From the NCBI RefSeq assembly GCF_949987535.1, contig NC_080067.1:60136405-60200404 (forward strand): DNA of 64,000 bases, given 5' to 3'. A program made the translations under genes and the position numbers. How positions within the stretch are numbered: position 1 is the stretch's first letter; each line of letters opens with the position of its first letter. The DNA is from Balaenoptera acutorostrata (Eukaryota; Chordata; Mammalia; Artiodactyla; Balaenopteridae). Below the pieces are notes generated by a model. That model saw only the letters and a program-made list of their open reading frames with translations, was not told the DNA's origin and did no database searches. This document shows, piece by piece, positions 12,601-24,292 of the stretch.

Positions 12601-13085
12601 CACCTCACACCAGTCAGAGTGGCCATCATCAAAAAATCTACAAACAATAAATGCTGGAGGGGGTGTGGAGAAAAGGGAATTCTCTTGCCCTGTTGGTGGG
12701 AATGTAATTTGATACAGCCACTATGGAGAATAGTATGGAGGTTCCTTAAAATACTAAATACAGAATTACCATATGATCCAGCAATCCCACTACTGGGCAT
12801 ATACCCAGAGAAAACCATAATTCAAAAGACTCATGCACCTCAATGTTCATTGCAGTACTATTTACAATAGCCATGTCATGGAAGCAACCTAAATGCCCAT
12901 CGACAGAAGAATGGTTAAAGAAGATGTGGCACATATATACAATGGAATATTACTCAGCCATAAAAAGGAATGAAATTGGGTCATTTGAAGAGCCATGGAT
13001 GGACCTAGAGACTGTCATACAGAGTGAAGTAAGTCAGAAAGAGAAAAACAAATATCGTATATTAACGCATATATGTGTAACCTAG
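9653..13085 (+). pseudogene. L1 ORF2 remnant, remainder (outer element)
   Basis: Continues the endonuclease domain exactly where 2506 leaves off (GDFN near 9678), then the linker, reverse transcriptase (FADD at 11366-11377) and the C-terminal Cys-rich region (about 12640-12730). It ends at TAG 13083-13085. Breaks seen: a frame change near 10005-10015; a local duplication of GAAATTGA-type sequence near 10605-10655 with TAA at 10625; TGA near 10757; TAA near 10850; TAG near 10926; and a two-base loss near 11287-11292. The longest open pieces are 227 codons (11249-11932) and 207 codons (10004-10627). Not functional. Confidence 0.9.
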
Positions 13086-13312
13086 AAAAATGGTACAGAT
13101 GAACTAGTTTGCAAGGCAGAAATTGAGACACAGATGTAGAGAACAAACGTATGGACACTAACAGGGGAAAGTGGTGCAGTGGGGGTGGTGGTGTGATGAA
13201 CTGGGAGATTGGGATTGACATGTATACACTAATATGTATAAAATGGATAACTAATAAGAATCTGCTGTATAAAAACATAAATAAAATAAAATTTAAAAAT
13301 TAAAAAACAAAA
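13086..13312 (+). mobile_element. L1 3'UTR and tail (outer element)
   Basis: A short 3'UTR of about 200 bp with a GT-rich stretch (ggtggtggtg, about 13180) and a terminal AAATAAAATAAAA tail. This type is distinct from the inner element's 3'UTR, which places the two elements in different L1 lineages. Confidence 0.85.
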
Positions 13313-13324
13313 GACCATAATATA

Positions 13325-14510
13325 GCCTTATTTTCTGGTGACAGTCAAATACAATTAAATATAACTTTTGAACCACTGGAAATTAAGCACTTCATCACAT
13401 ACAATTTGGATCAAAATAGAAATAAAAATGATTATAATCCTTTTGAAAGCAATAAAAATTGTCATATATCATACAATGGTTGTGGGTCACAATGAAATCT
13501 GTACTCATAGGAAAATGTAACATGTAAGTGCTTTCACTAATAAGAAGTATGAATAAAAATAAAAGAATTATTCTACTTAATTTTTAAAAAATAAACCTAA
13601 TAGAAAAGGAAAAAAAAATAACACACAGCTGAAACTAATAAGGTAGGAAAGACAAAAACATACAAATTTTGATTAATATAATTTTTTTTAAAAGATAAAG
13701 CCAATAGATAAACCACGAATGATCTCAAGGAAAAAGACCGGGGAGAGAAACAATACAGATTAGACATACAAATGAAGATATACCATAACCTACAGTGGAA
13801 ATACTGTGCTTAACTCTTTAGACACAAATTTGAAAGCCTAAAGAAAATGGGTAGTTTCCTAGCTAAATTTAAATTACTAAAGTAAACTCAAGAAGATGTA
13901 AAAAACTTGAAAAGACCTTAAAGAATGAGAAGATGATTAAAAATCAACCTTAAAACCAGCCTGCATACCTGACAGCTTCACAACTGAATTCTATCTCATA
14001 TTTAATGGATTTGTAGACCTTCAAATACTACTTAAGCTATATTTAACAATAGAAAAGATGGAAATCTCCTAATTAATTTTAATTTTATAAGGCCCAAAAA
14101 GTGATAGTATCATAAAATTAAAATCTCACATATATATACATACATATATATGTAGAGAGAGAATATAATTCTTAAGTATGATTTTTGCAAATAGAGACCC
14201 CCAAAACCTTAAACATAAAAATAATAGAATATTGTAATATGGATTAATTAATAACTAATATTAAAAAAACAGTATATTTGTTTTGTGCTTGTAATAACCT
14301 CTAGGAATGGAATTTAGAAAAGAAAGTATTTTAATCAAAAGAGTGAATAAAATAATAATTAGTAACATATTAAAGTTATAAAGTAATCTTACAAATTGAA
14401 CACATTATCAACAGCAACATTTACAATAAAGCAGCCTACAAATACTTGAAAGACATAGGGAAATAAATATTACCAGGCATCCAAAAGGAGTTTTTGAGTA
14501 TAGATGAACA
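13325..14510 (+). mobile_element. Ancient L1 ORF2 fragment
   Basis: Heavily diverged but collinear with the middle of L1 ORF2. Landmarks in order are tggaaattaagcac (about 13378), the long lysine-rich linker equivalent, 'taaagccaatagataaacc' (about 13696), 'gacagcttcacaactgaatt' (about 13970, the family 'gatggcttcac.gg.gaatt' site), and 'acaaatacttgaaagac' (about 14437). No open frame remains. Orientation is the same as the outer L1 that abuts it. Confidence 0.6.
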
Positions 14511-17500
14511 ATAAATTCAGTACAGACTATCATAGCAGATGCCATAAAAAAGGGATAATACATAATTCTTGTTTTTGGTGTAAGAAAGCAATGTGTCTGT
14601 TCTGGCATTGAATTTAGGTGGGAATTTACTGATTGAGTGCGTGTTTTAGAATTATTGAAGAACATAATACATGGTATTGTTAACATGTCTTTGAAAAGGT
14701 AGAAAAGTTTTCAAAAAGGTAGTTTGCATATCTATTTGAAAGTCTGATGGTTAAGTTTGTTTCTTCTTTTTAGGTCACATGGGGCTCATGTGGTATAGCT
14801 TGCCATTAAAATGACCATATAAAGTTTTTTGTTTGTTTTTGTTTGTTTGTTGTTTTTAATTAAGAACATATTCCTTTAAACCATCAAAAAATTCAAAGTG
14901 GCTTTAAATGTTTAAAACTTAAAAACAATTTTGTCTCTTATATTTATAGTGATATTTATACCAACTGTTTTAGAAATAGAAATTTTCTATTGATGTAGAA
15001 GAAATCTAATTAAACATGAGTGTGTTTGCTTCTTAATGTAGGTTCATAAATTCCTAAATTGTTACCCAATTTTGGTTTGTTCTGAGTATATTTTCTATTC
15101 TGAAAAATCAGATGGCTTTAGATGATTTTTAAGGTTCTTCCCTTTTTATTTTGTAATTTGTTAATTTTTACTTCTAATTATTTTTTAATATCCAATATCA
15201 TGGTTTACTATCTGAATTCTTATATCTGATCACTAAAATATGCACCACTAAATACTTTATTAATATTCTAACTTCAGACCTATTTTCTATTTGACAAAAT
15301 AAAACAAAACCTTTTCAAAGTTTGATTTTTTTAATTCGGTAACAGACTTAAAACTTGCCTTTCTTTTTCCCTGGCAGTTATTGACCTTTCTTGCAAGAGA
15401 TTATTAGCTAAAGGTCATTGCCTTTTTATTTTGTTACCTTAAAGCTAAAGAATTTATTATCTCATCCTTAATACTATGGCAGATCATTTTCTTCATGGGC
15501 TGTGTAGAACATAAATAATGCAAGATTTAAAAATCTTAGAATTCCTTTATCAGCAGATAGCAAAGTACTCGAAAAAATCCTTTTCTGGCTTGAGTTAATG
15601 GTCTACTTTTATGCTGAATCCACTCAAGGATTTGTGAACTGCTTATGCATGGGAGACAAACCACTGATACTGGGCAGGTCTGAGGGTAGACAGGTTACCA
15701 CAGATTGAATGCACTCTCCATAAATTTCACAATCAAAGAGAATTAATGGAAAGAAATTGTAGTTTTTAAGATTATAATTTGGATGATCTTACCTTCTCAT
15801 ATTTCCATTGCTGGTTTTCTGGCATGCCTGCTGTAACAGGAAAGAAAGAAATTAAAAAATGGAAATGGAACTATGCAGTAAGAATGGTAAAAAAAAAAAC
15901 CTGCATAAATGTGATGCCCAGTAGAAATATTTTTGCAGTTGGAAGCAGAATGGCCACATTTACTTTCCTTAGTAGAGTTTAAATAAAATAGAGACAGGAA
16001 GGTCCTGACTGACAGAAATGTAACACATTTCTCAAATGTTACAATTTCTATTACCACCCAGAGGAGGAGAAATAAAAGTCAGTATTACACTTTTCCAAAA
16101 TGCATGTACTGGAATACTGCCAAATAATTATGTGGCAATTTTTGACCTACTTCAAGATGCTTATCAACAGAGGGTTCAAAAGATCAGCAGTTCTGCCTCT
16201 GGAAATTCAGAGGCCTAATTAAACTTATTTATATATTCTAAAAATCATTTTTATTTTTAAAGCACTTTTGAAAAACTGGCTTATGCATTTGATTCCTAAG
16301 CCTTCCTAATTGTGACAGATGTTAAACTGCTATAATCCAGAAAAAAAACAAAAAAAATCTTCAATTGACCTGCATCATTTTCTGCATTAAATGTTTGAAT
16401 GTCAAAATAATTCCATTAGCTGGTATTGGATAATAATAATAAGAGGAAAAAAAATTCAGTGTAAAATAGTATAAATTAAATTTCCTATATATACAGCATA
16501 ATGAGTATAGGTATTCAAACACAAATAAACATGTTTAATAAAAAAAAATGTTAAAAAACTTTTTTTTGGCCTCACTTATCTTTATTTCATTTTTTACTAT
16601 GGTTCCAACTTATAACGCAATAAAGAGAACTGCTGACATATATTCCAAAAATCTTCAACAAATGTTAAAAACAAGCAAACAAAAAACCTTTCTGGTAAAC
16701 TATGAAAGAAAAAAATTCAGCCAACAAAATACACTGTGTTATGCAATATTTTTACCCTTTGGTCCTTTTCTAAAGCTTTTTAGAACATAGAGAAAATGAA
16801 GTCACCCAAGTTCCAACTGAAATAAGGAATAACTCAGGTCTTTAATCCAGTCTAACTAATTTAACATTCTCATCTAAAAATAAAAGAAAGTAAAACCAAT
16901 ATAATTTATTTCTCCGTACCTATTATTACCTGCAACAAAATTTTTAAGTAGTTCTACATTTTCTACTGCAAAGTGTCAGATATGGTATTTTGAATAATTT
17001 AATACAAGAAAATTAAATTGATATTATGGGGACAATCATTGGTAATTTAGTGAAAGCATTTTAATATAACAAAATATATAGCAAATAATTATTTATCACT
17101 TAGTGTAGGAAGATAGGGCCTGGTAGATACATAGGGCAGGTGTTGGGTTAAAGAAACAGTCCAATGGTGACAGACAAAGAAATATTTGTAGCAAAAGTCA
17201 TAATTAAATAGTAAATAAAGATACAAATAACGTCCCAGAAGGATTTCTGAGAAAGACATAATTTGATGGACAAGGGCAGGGATGTATATAAATGTTTAAA
17301 TAGTTTTGTGAATATTGATTAGCTGGGTATTTTTAATACGTGGGTGAAGGAGTAGTATGCTATGGGACAAAAGTGATGGACCCAAATATGAGTTTGATGG
17401 TTTCTCAGATAAAATAAGTGTGCATTTTTATTTATTTAAACATGGAGATACTATCCTACTGGTATGATATCTCCACCGGGCCCATTAAAACTTACTGTGT

Positions 17501-17599
17501 CAACCTTCGTTTCACACATTACTGACAAAACAGGACATAACCTTCTGCTCTAAAGGAAATACATACTGAGAGTTGTTTTTAAAAAAAGGAAGAAGGAAA
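14511..17599. other. Unassigned AT-rich DNA
   Basis: About 3.1 kb with no repeat I can name with confidence. It contains GTTT-rich simple sequence near 14827-14860 and one candidate terminal-exon-like frame (16062-16218, listed separately). No L1, SINE or LTR signature was noticed. Confidence 0.4.
16062..16218 (+). other. Weak candidate terminal exon
   Basis: An acceptor-like site (pyrimidine-rich, then cacccag ending at 16061) opens into a frame of 52 codons, counting the split first one, that ends at TAA 16216-16218. A near-consensus AATAAA lies about 300 bp downstream (16524-16529). The translation has a balanced composition, including the short run LPNNYVAIFDLLQDAYQQ, with no low-complexity bias. 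It would enter in phase 2. I do not recognise the protein. Open frames of this size are common by chance in this AT-rich window, so confidence is low. Confidence 0.15.
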
Positions 17600-17604
17600 A
17601 TCCT

Positions 17605-17865
17605 GATCTTTCATGTAAATATACTCTTAAGCATTTTGAAGAAACAGATCGTTGACTTGGTGCAAAAGCTTTTCCAGCCTATCATGTAAATACAGATTTA
17701 ACGACCTTGTAAATTTCAGGTCAATGGTCCAATAGACCAAAAAGTCTTGGAGCTGTTATAGTGTATCCCGTAAATGCATATTTAGGGAATTTAAAAAATG
17801 CAGATTATTGACTTGATTTTTGATGCAAAGTAGCCATTATAGTTTATCAGGTAATTAAATATCCT
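17605..17865. repeat. Diverged tandem repeat, about 75-90 bp period
   Basis: Recurring wording: 'tcatgtaaatatac' (17614), 'tatcatgtaaatacagattt' (17679), 'tatcccgtaaatgcatattt' (17764) and 'tatcaggtaattaaat' (17846). Between them, 'cagatcgttgacttgg' (17646) and 'cagattattgacttga' (17801) also match. This gives about three and a half decayed units. The origin is unknown. Confidence 0.45.
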
Positions 17866-18008
17866 ATCATAAGAAGTACATTTATAGATGCAGTCATATT
17901 ATGAACAGAATTAAACGTAACATTACTTTCAAAACCATTTGGTTAATTTTGATATTCTTTTTTGGTACCTTTTCTTCTCCTCTTCCCCCTTATACATGTT
18001 TCTTTAGG

Positions 18009-18515
18009 TGTAGGGCAGGGAGTTTTTCCTCAAACCTTTTAGTGTCTCTGGTTAGGTATGAAAATTAAATTGACAAAGACAAATTAACAGGAGAAAAGCA
18101 TACAAATTTATTTAAGGTAAGTTTTACATGACACAGGAGCCTTCATAAGGACCCAAAGAAACAGTTAGACCTGTGTATTTTTATGCTAGGTTTGATGAAG
18201 AGTGGGCAGTAGTGTAAAAATACGGTACATTAAGGAGTATGAAGTAAATGCGGTAAACTGGGGGAAACTTACAAAGTCCTGTTTGTTAGGATCCTCGTCT
18301 GTGTCCCTTTGTCTTCAGAGGTAAGGATGAGCCTTTCCTCTAGGTATAGGGAGGGCATCTCTCATAGAAAGGTTTTATGACCTGTTTCAAAGAAGAAGCA
18401 TAGGTGGGGAGGAGGTCAAAACAACCTTCCTGCTTCTGCCATTTTCTCAAACCCCTTCAACTTAGATTCAGTATGGGAAGATGCCATATTTGGGGGTAGC
18501 ATGCCTTGAACCCCA
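18009..18515 (-). mobile_element. Probable solo LTR (class I-like)
   Basis: The block reads TG (18009) to CA (18515). On the minus strand, U3-like sequence is followed by AATAAATTTGTATGC (near 18100) and an R/U5-like stretch typical of mammalian class I LTRs. No internal retroviral sequence is adjacent. Flanks (tagg and taat) give no convincing 4 bp duplication, so the borders are approximate. Family name not assigned. Confidence 0.55.
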
Positions 18516-20075
18516 TAATATGTATAAGTATGCTTCACTCTAATAACTTCATAGACCTTTGCAAAAATTTGGAAAATTTTCAATAAACTACATAATTGAA
18601 TACTGTCAAAATTTTTCATTACATTGTGACTTCATCAATTATAATCCAGGTAGTGATTTTGGATATATTCCTGTAATATGGAATAGTTTAAAATATTTCC
18701 TTTAATATCTTTCTTCAAAAGACATTCACGTGTTAAAGTTAATAAAGGACTTAAAGCTTATCTCCTCTGTATTGGTTGAGAGTTTGGCATGCTTCTCTGT
18801 TTATGGCATCCATGACTTTTATTAAACTCTGCCTAGATGGACTCATTTTTTCAGAGATAGTTGCAATTATACATGTTAAAACAGATATAATCCATTATTT
18901 GGACAAAAATTAGTCATTTAATTAAAAACCACATTATTTACCAGAAAGCTTATACTAGTAAAAGTAAAACCAAGGTCTAGTGTTCTTCTAAAATATCTTT
19001 TTAGGATAATATTTGCCCTATGTGTCAGTTTTGGCTTTTTTGAATCCACATTTAACTTTAAGACTACTGTGTACAAGCTCTGAATCAGACCATATTCAAT
19101 ATATTTTTCACACCTACAACAGAAAAACTATGTCGGTCAAAAATTTGGGTTACATATGATGCATAGAAATGTTTCATATCATTTAAATAATTGTACAAAA
19201 GGAAAATATTGGTATTTCCAAATAGAGAAAAAATTTAAACATACTTACTAAAACACCTTCCTAAGCTTAAAAGGCAATACTCAATATTTCCACAAGTTCT
19301 ACTTGGATAAATACTTGATAGATAAGTGGCCCATCTTCTTTTTTTCCCCACACTTGAACTATAAAACGTTTCTTTCAAAAAGGGATATCTGAATGTTTTG
19401 TTGCCTTTTGTTGCTTTCAGGAAGAACCTCAAACCTTACAGAGGTCATGATCATCAGAATTCCTTCAACACTTAGTTTCCAATTTACCTTTCTTGCCTTA
19501 TCTCTTCACAGTCTCCATAAAACCTGCCCAGAACCAGCAGGTCCCTTAAGCTCCCTTGGTCTCTCTTGGCAATCTGTATCTGCCTGGGATACTCTTTATT
19601 CTGTTTTTCAGGTGAAAAACTGTTCTCAGATGTGCTAGACACTGATAATACAAAATGAATGAGACAGAATTTCCATTCTTAAAGGGCTTTACAAGTACTG
19701 CTCTTTCAGGGCTGTGTTCACTCATCTTATGAAATCATCCTTCACATCTCAAGATAAAGTTAAGTACATTTTCTGAATCCTACATCTTCTTTCCCACACC
19801 TCCACTGTAACTGTAAACTCAAGCTATTCGGTAATGTAGTAATCTATTTATATTATATCTACCTATTCTTTTTTGAGTTCCTTAAGAAAAAGAACTCATA
19901 TTTCCTTCTTTATTTTAGTCTGGATCATTGTAAATAATTATTTAAATAAATTTTGGTGAATGTATCATAAATGATAAATTGAAAGCTAAAGTAAGTTCAA
20001 AAATGGAAAATATTTAGTAGGTCTATGTATAAAGCATTGTTTTGTTTTTTCCTATATTTACATTCACTGAGAGAT
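18516..20075. other. Mostly unassigned, with L2-like remnants
   Basis: About 19632-19690 resembles the 3' end of L2 in antisense (ctagacactgataatac). About 19720-19965 resembles the L2 3' region in sense, with a decayed 'ttaaataaattttggtgaatg' end. The remainder is AT-rich with nothing recognisable. An acceptor-like site at 19421 (tttgttgctttcag) opens an 80-codon frame without a convincing donor. Confidence 0.35.
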
Positions 20076-20079
20076 GACT

Positions 20080-21130
20080 GGTAAAACTCTTCAGTTTGTA
20101 TATTTGTCTATTTCTCCTTTTGGTTCTTTTAATTTTTGCATTATGTATTTTGAGACTATGATATTAGTTTCACAGAAATTTAGAATTTTTAAATATTCTT
20201 GGTGGGTTGATCATTTTGCTACTATAAAATTTTCTCTTTGTCTCTAGTAATACTTTCTGCTTTGAAGCTTACTTTACCCGATACCACTACAGCTAAACCA
20301 AGTATTTTTTGTTTAGTGTTGGCTTGCAAATATGTCTATTTTCAATCTTCACATTTCCTTAGTATTTAAGAATTTTCTTTTTTAAGCAGCATATAGGTGG
20401 TTTTGTTTTTGTATTCAGCTACACAATCTTTGTCTTTCAATTGGAATATTTAATATGTTTACATTTAATGTAATTACTGATATGTTTGAGTTTAACTCTA
20501 CAAATTTGCTTCTGATTTTGTATTTGTCCCAAATATTCAAGATTACTCTTTGACTCCTTTTATTCTTTCTTTTGGTTTAAGTATTATTATAATTTTTGTG
20601 TTTTCTATTTTATTATCTTCTTAGTGAAACATTTTACTTTTATTATAGTGAAAACCCAAGATAATACAAAATGTTATACAAACTTATTAAAGACATAAAA
20701 CTGTACTTTTACCATTTCCCTGATAATTATAAAGACTTTTGAATACTCTACTTTCAATTACTACCAACCATCTTTACGCTAATGTTAACATGTAATACAT
20801 ACATATATAATATATAATCTAAAAGCCAAAAACATCATTACTATTATTTTAGACAGGCATTATTTGTTTAAATCTACCTATATATTTGACCTTTCTTTTG
20901 TTCTTCATTTTTAACCATGTCTTCCTGCTTTCAATCTGTGATGATTGTCTTCTGGAGTATTTCCTTTAACTCAAATCTGCTGATGACAACTTCCCTCCAT
21001 TTTTATTTGTCTTAATGTCTAGATATCATTATTTAACTTTATATAGATAAATGTATAAACCTATACATACACATATATAACAGTATATAAATATTTATAA
21101 ATTTTAACAACAGTTTCTGATTTGACTATT
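20080..21130 (-). mobile_element. Old L1 fragment, antisense (ORF2 5' region)
   Basis: Antisense to the endonuclease region of old L1 and sequence upstream of it. Landmarks are ttttgcattatgtattttgag (about 20136), ctttgtctctagtaatactttctgc (about 20236), agcagcatataggtgg (about 20386) and tacatttaatgtaattactgatatg (about 20460). It decays toward 21130. No open frame. Confidence 0.6.
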
Positions 21131-22425
21131 ATAGCATTATCACTTGTATAGATAGAATAATGAGTTATATTAAAACCACAATCCAAAGTACATTTTCACT
21201 CAGTTGTCTTCTTAATTATTAAGAATAATTTATTTGCTTCAATGTGGACCCTCTTATTCAGCAAATTTGTTTTTTCAGTGATAAATTATCTTAAGTATTG
21301 AGAATTTTAACTACATTTGCAGTATTATTCACAATATTGTCAGGTGTTATATTTGAAAAATTAATTTCCAGAAACTTTATTTTGATTTTTTTTTAATTTG
21401 ATGGAAAAAATAAAACTGTTCTTAGAATTAATTTGTCTTTTTAAAATATCTGATGACACTAGCAAAAGTAAAACTGGTATAATTTGACTGTTTGAAAGTT
21501 CTTCCTGCTCTTGGAACCAAATTGTTAACAACTATTGCTTCACTTTTCTAGGTGCAAAAGAAGGCTTGGAAGAGAAAATGATCAAATGTATTTCCAAAAA
21601 GCAAAAACAATGGTTTAATGTAAATGAAAAGTCATGCTTCACAGAGAAATATGTAAATACATTTTTTGAAGCTACAGGTAGTAAATTGTCATTTTAGTTA
21701 TCATTTTTAATATAATTTTTTTTGGATAGAATGATGCTTTTTAAGCAAAAAACAAATTTTCTTCTGCTTTTACAGTTTTCATAGAGTCACTAATACCATG
21801 AACTCACCCTGGTAAATGGAAAATTCTGACATCTAGTTTGTGTTAAAATTAAACATTCATCATCAAATTTGGAAAATGAAAAGCTGGTACTTTTTTTCAA
21901 CGAATCATGTGGTTTCCTTTTTTTAATGAGTTGCTACTCAAAGGGCTTATTGAAAAATTTTTTTTAAATGTATTACTAAAAAATGAGGTATTAAATTATA
22001 GTTTAGGATTTACACTGTATAATTAATAGCAAAGCTATTGTACTAAGAGCATTCTGACTGTTCTCTCTAAACACTATTTTGAACACCACAATCTCTATTT
22101 TCCACACATTTCACGTGTATCTAATCAATATCTACTCACATTTTCTGCTGACTTCCTCAACCAACAGCCTAGCAACTTTGTTTATGGGGGAGCCTGGCAC
22201 TATTTGCCCAGCAGAATCCAGAATGACTTTTGACCAGTTATTGATTGCTGTGTCTCTCTCATACTGACCCTTTTTCACTCACAAGCCTCCCGATCAGAAG
22301 AAACCTTATAAGACCCTGAATTTCAAGTCTGTCGCCATGATGGAAGGAAACTTCTGAAGGTCTGGGGATGGGCGAATATATTTTACATGTGGAAGGAATA
22401 AAAATAATTATGCTAGAGAGTGGAT
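21131..22425. other. Unassigned DNA around a candidate exon
   Basis: AT-rich, with no repeat recognised. It contains the candidate internal exon at 21552-21677 and otherwise nothing I can name. Confidence 0.4.
21552..21677 (+). other. Candidate internal exon (best in window)
   Basis: A good acceptor (cttcacttttctag, ending at 21551) and donor (ctacag|gtagta, at 21677/21678) enclose 126 bp. This is a multiple of three, phase 1 in and phase 1 out, and open in that frame. The predicted peptide is polar and Lys/Glu-rich with two Cys (short runs LEEKMIKCISKK and NEKSCFTEKYVN). No repeat match was noticed across it. I do not recognise the protein. Chance splice-site pairs are frequent in introns and intergenic DNA, so this remains a hypothesis. 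Confidence 0.25.
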
Positions 22426-22854
22426 TGTGGTAGATTGCCAAAAAATTCCCAATTCTTCCCCCTTCCCTGTATCCATGAACTCTGTCATACAATTTTATAG
22501 TGAACTTCCATGTGATTTTAAGGCTTATAAAACACTGGAATGTACTCCTGCTTGTTCTCATCTGCCTTCACCATGAGAAGATGCTTCAGCTAGCCTGCCA
22601 GAGAGAATTGAGAAGAATGTGGTACAGAGCTAAGCCATCTCAGCCTATAGCCAGATGATCCACAGATGATTCAGTCCCCAGCCTTAGAGCCAGCTGATTC
22701 TCAGACATGTGAGCAAGCCCAGCTGAGACCAGAACCACCTACCTGAAATCTCTGAACTTCAAATTCCTTAGCTTAATAAATTATTGTTGTATGTCACTAA
22801 GGTTTGGTGGTTGTTTACCAAATAGTATTTCTGTGACAACAGATCACTGATACT
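22426..22854 (+). mobile_element. MaLR/MLT1-type LTR
   Basis: A 430 bp block beginning TGTGGTAG and ending with the diagnostic wording of mammalian MaLR LTRs: 'ttattgttgtatgtcactaag' (about 22783), 'ggtggttgtttacca' and 'cagatcactgatac' (to about 22854). The middle contains the 'cagacatgtgagcaagccc' segment (about 22702). No internal region. Target duplication not clear. Confidence 0.7.
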
Positions 22855-22894
22855 GAAATAAGGAATGCCTGATAGAATTTTTCAGATCAGGAAG

Positions 22895-22998
22895 CATGTA
22901 CAAGATTCTCCATGTCTGTCTAACTAGTAGGTGGCAGGACTGGGAATAAATCAACATATTCTTATCCCCAGAATAGCGCTTACATCACTACTTGTGTA
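22895..22998 (-). repeat. MIR fragment
   Basis: Antisense MIR wording: gtctaactagtaggtggcag then gactgggaataaa (about 22917-22950), as in the 'cagctagtaagtggcagagctgggat' core. Confidence 0.5.
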
Positions 22999-22999
22999 A

Positions 23000-24095
23000 G
23001 CAATCTCTTTAAATCTTTTCTGTTTCTGAAATGGTTTTAACATTAATTATTTCTTTAACATAATTATTTCTTAGATACTCTTAAGGTAAATTTTTTAGAG
23101 GGATCTCAAATCATTGCTTACATTTTCCTTTCCAACATGAATCCCCTTTAAGTTCATGCAATTTTCACATTATTTTTTAACTTCTTATTTCATCTTCTAG
23201 TATCACATAAGGGAAAAACAAAGAAGCTTTGGAAAAATTTCAATAAAAGTCTTACCTACCCTCCTCTTTAGAAATGATGCATCTTGATTTTAAGTTTAAA
23301 GACTCTAACCAGAAAGAGATATTTGAACTTGATATAAATTGAGTGACTTCTTGTGTTTGATGTCAGAAACAAGAAGTAATTCTCTGAATCCCCAAGGTGC
23401 CTGTTTTTGTATAGAATGTTTAGATTTTCTTTGAAAAAATCTGAGAGGGTGGAGACACATGGCACTAATGTTGAGCAACTTGACAATATTGTGACTAAAG
23501 GCTGAACATTGGTTAATGTCCCACTACAGAGGATGCCAATAATCAAATTCAGTAATTAAGGTCTTTTATGCTATTTAAATAAGGTAAGCAATATCAATGA
23601 ATGATTCTTCACTTTGGCTTGCATTAGAATCATATGGGGGAACTTAGCATCACAACCCCAAGTTCCTAATGTTACTGGCTTCCAGTGGAACTAAGCCAAG
23701 CTTTTCAGGTGATTTTAATGTTTACTAAGGGTGGATAAAAACTATTCAATTATTTGTTATTATGCATAAGTTAAAATTATTTGATACTTCATGAGAAACT
23801 TTATATTTAATTTTAGTATTGTGGCACTTCATATCCGTTATTGCTTTTTTCTCTGATGTCTCCTAAGCACATATAATGTTATCTCGTACATAATGAGTAC
23901 TCAGTTAATAGTGACTGAGTTTAACAGTACATGGAATAATGAATGAAAAAATAAATAAATGAACAAATAAATGAAACACAGTTTATACTCAAGCTATAGC
24001 TGTGGTAATCTAGCAAAGGCAATATCTTGTAAAACATTAACAGAACCATTGTTTTATGAGTTTATGAATCAAGCTTTTTGTGTTCTTCCTTTAAT
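23000..24095. other. Mostly unassigned; MER5-like and L2-like pieces
   Basis: About 23605-23735 resembles a hAT MER5-type element (ttagaatcatatggggg, then caggtgattttaatg). About 23850-23970 looks like an L2 3' end followed by AAATAAATGAA simple sequence. The rest carries nothing I can identify. Confidence 0.35.
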
Positions 24096-24097
24096 TT

Positions 24098-24292
24098 AAT
24101 GATTCTCAATCTTTAGTGCATATCAGAATCATTTGGAGGTTTGTTATAACTCAGATTGCTGGGCTCCAACCCCAGAACTTCTGATTCTCTAAGTCTGGCC
24201 TGAAGCTTGAGAATTTGCATTTGTAACAAGTTCCCAGAAGACATTAAGTGTTGCTTATGTGGGGCCACACTTTTAAGAACTGCTGCTCAGAC
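24098..24292 (+). mobile_element. MER5A-type hAT DNA transposon fossil
   Basis: Non-autonomous hAT-Charlie fossil with the wording 'tcagaatcatttggaggttt' (24124), 'cagattgctgggctcc' (24152), 'gagaatttgcatttgtaac' (24210) and 'aagttcccag' (24228). It ends near 'aagaactgctgct'. It is non-coding; the open frame 24207-24470 crosses its edge by chance. Confidence 0.75.

Noticed and set aside
19393..19638. 81-codon frame with a good acceptor at 19421
   Set aside because: No donor or stop in a sensible place, and part overlaps L2-like text.
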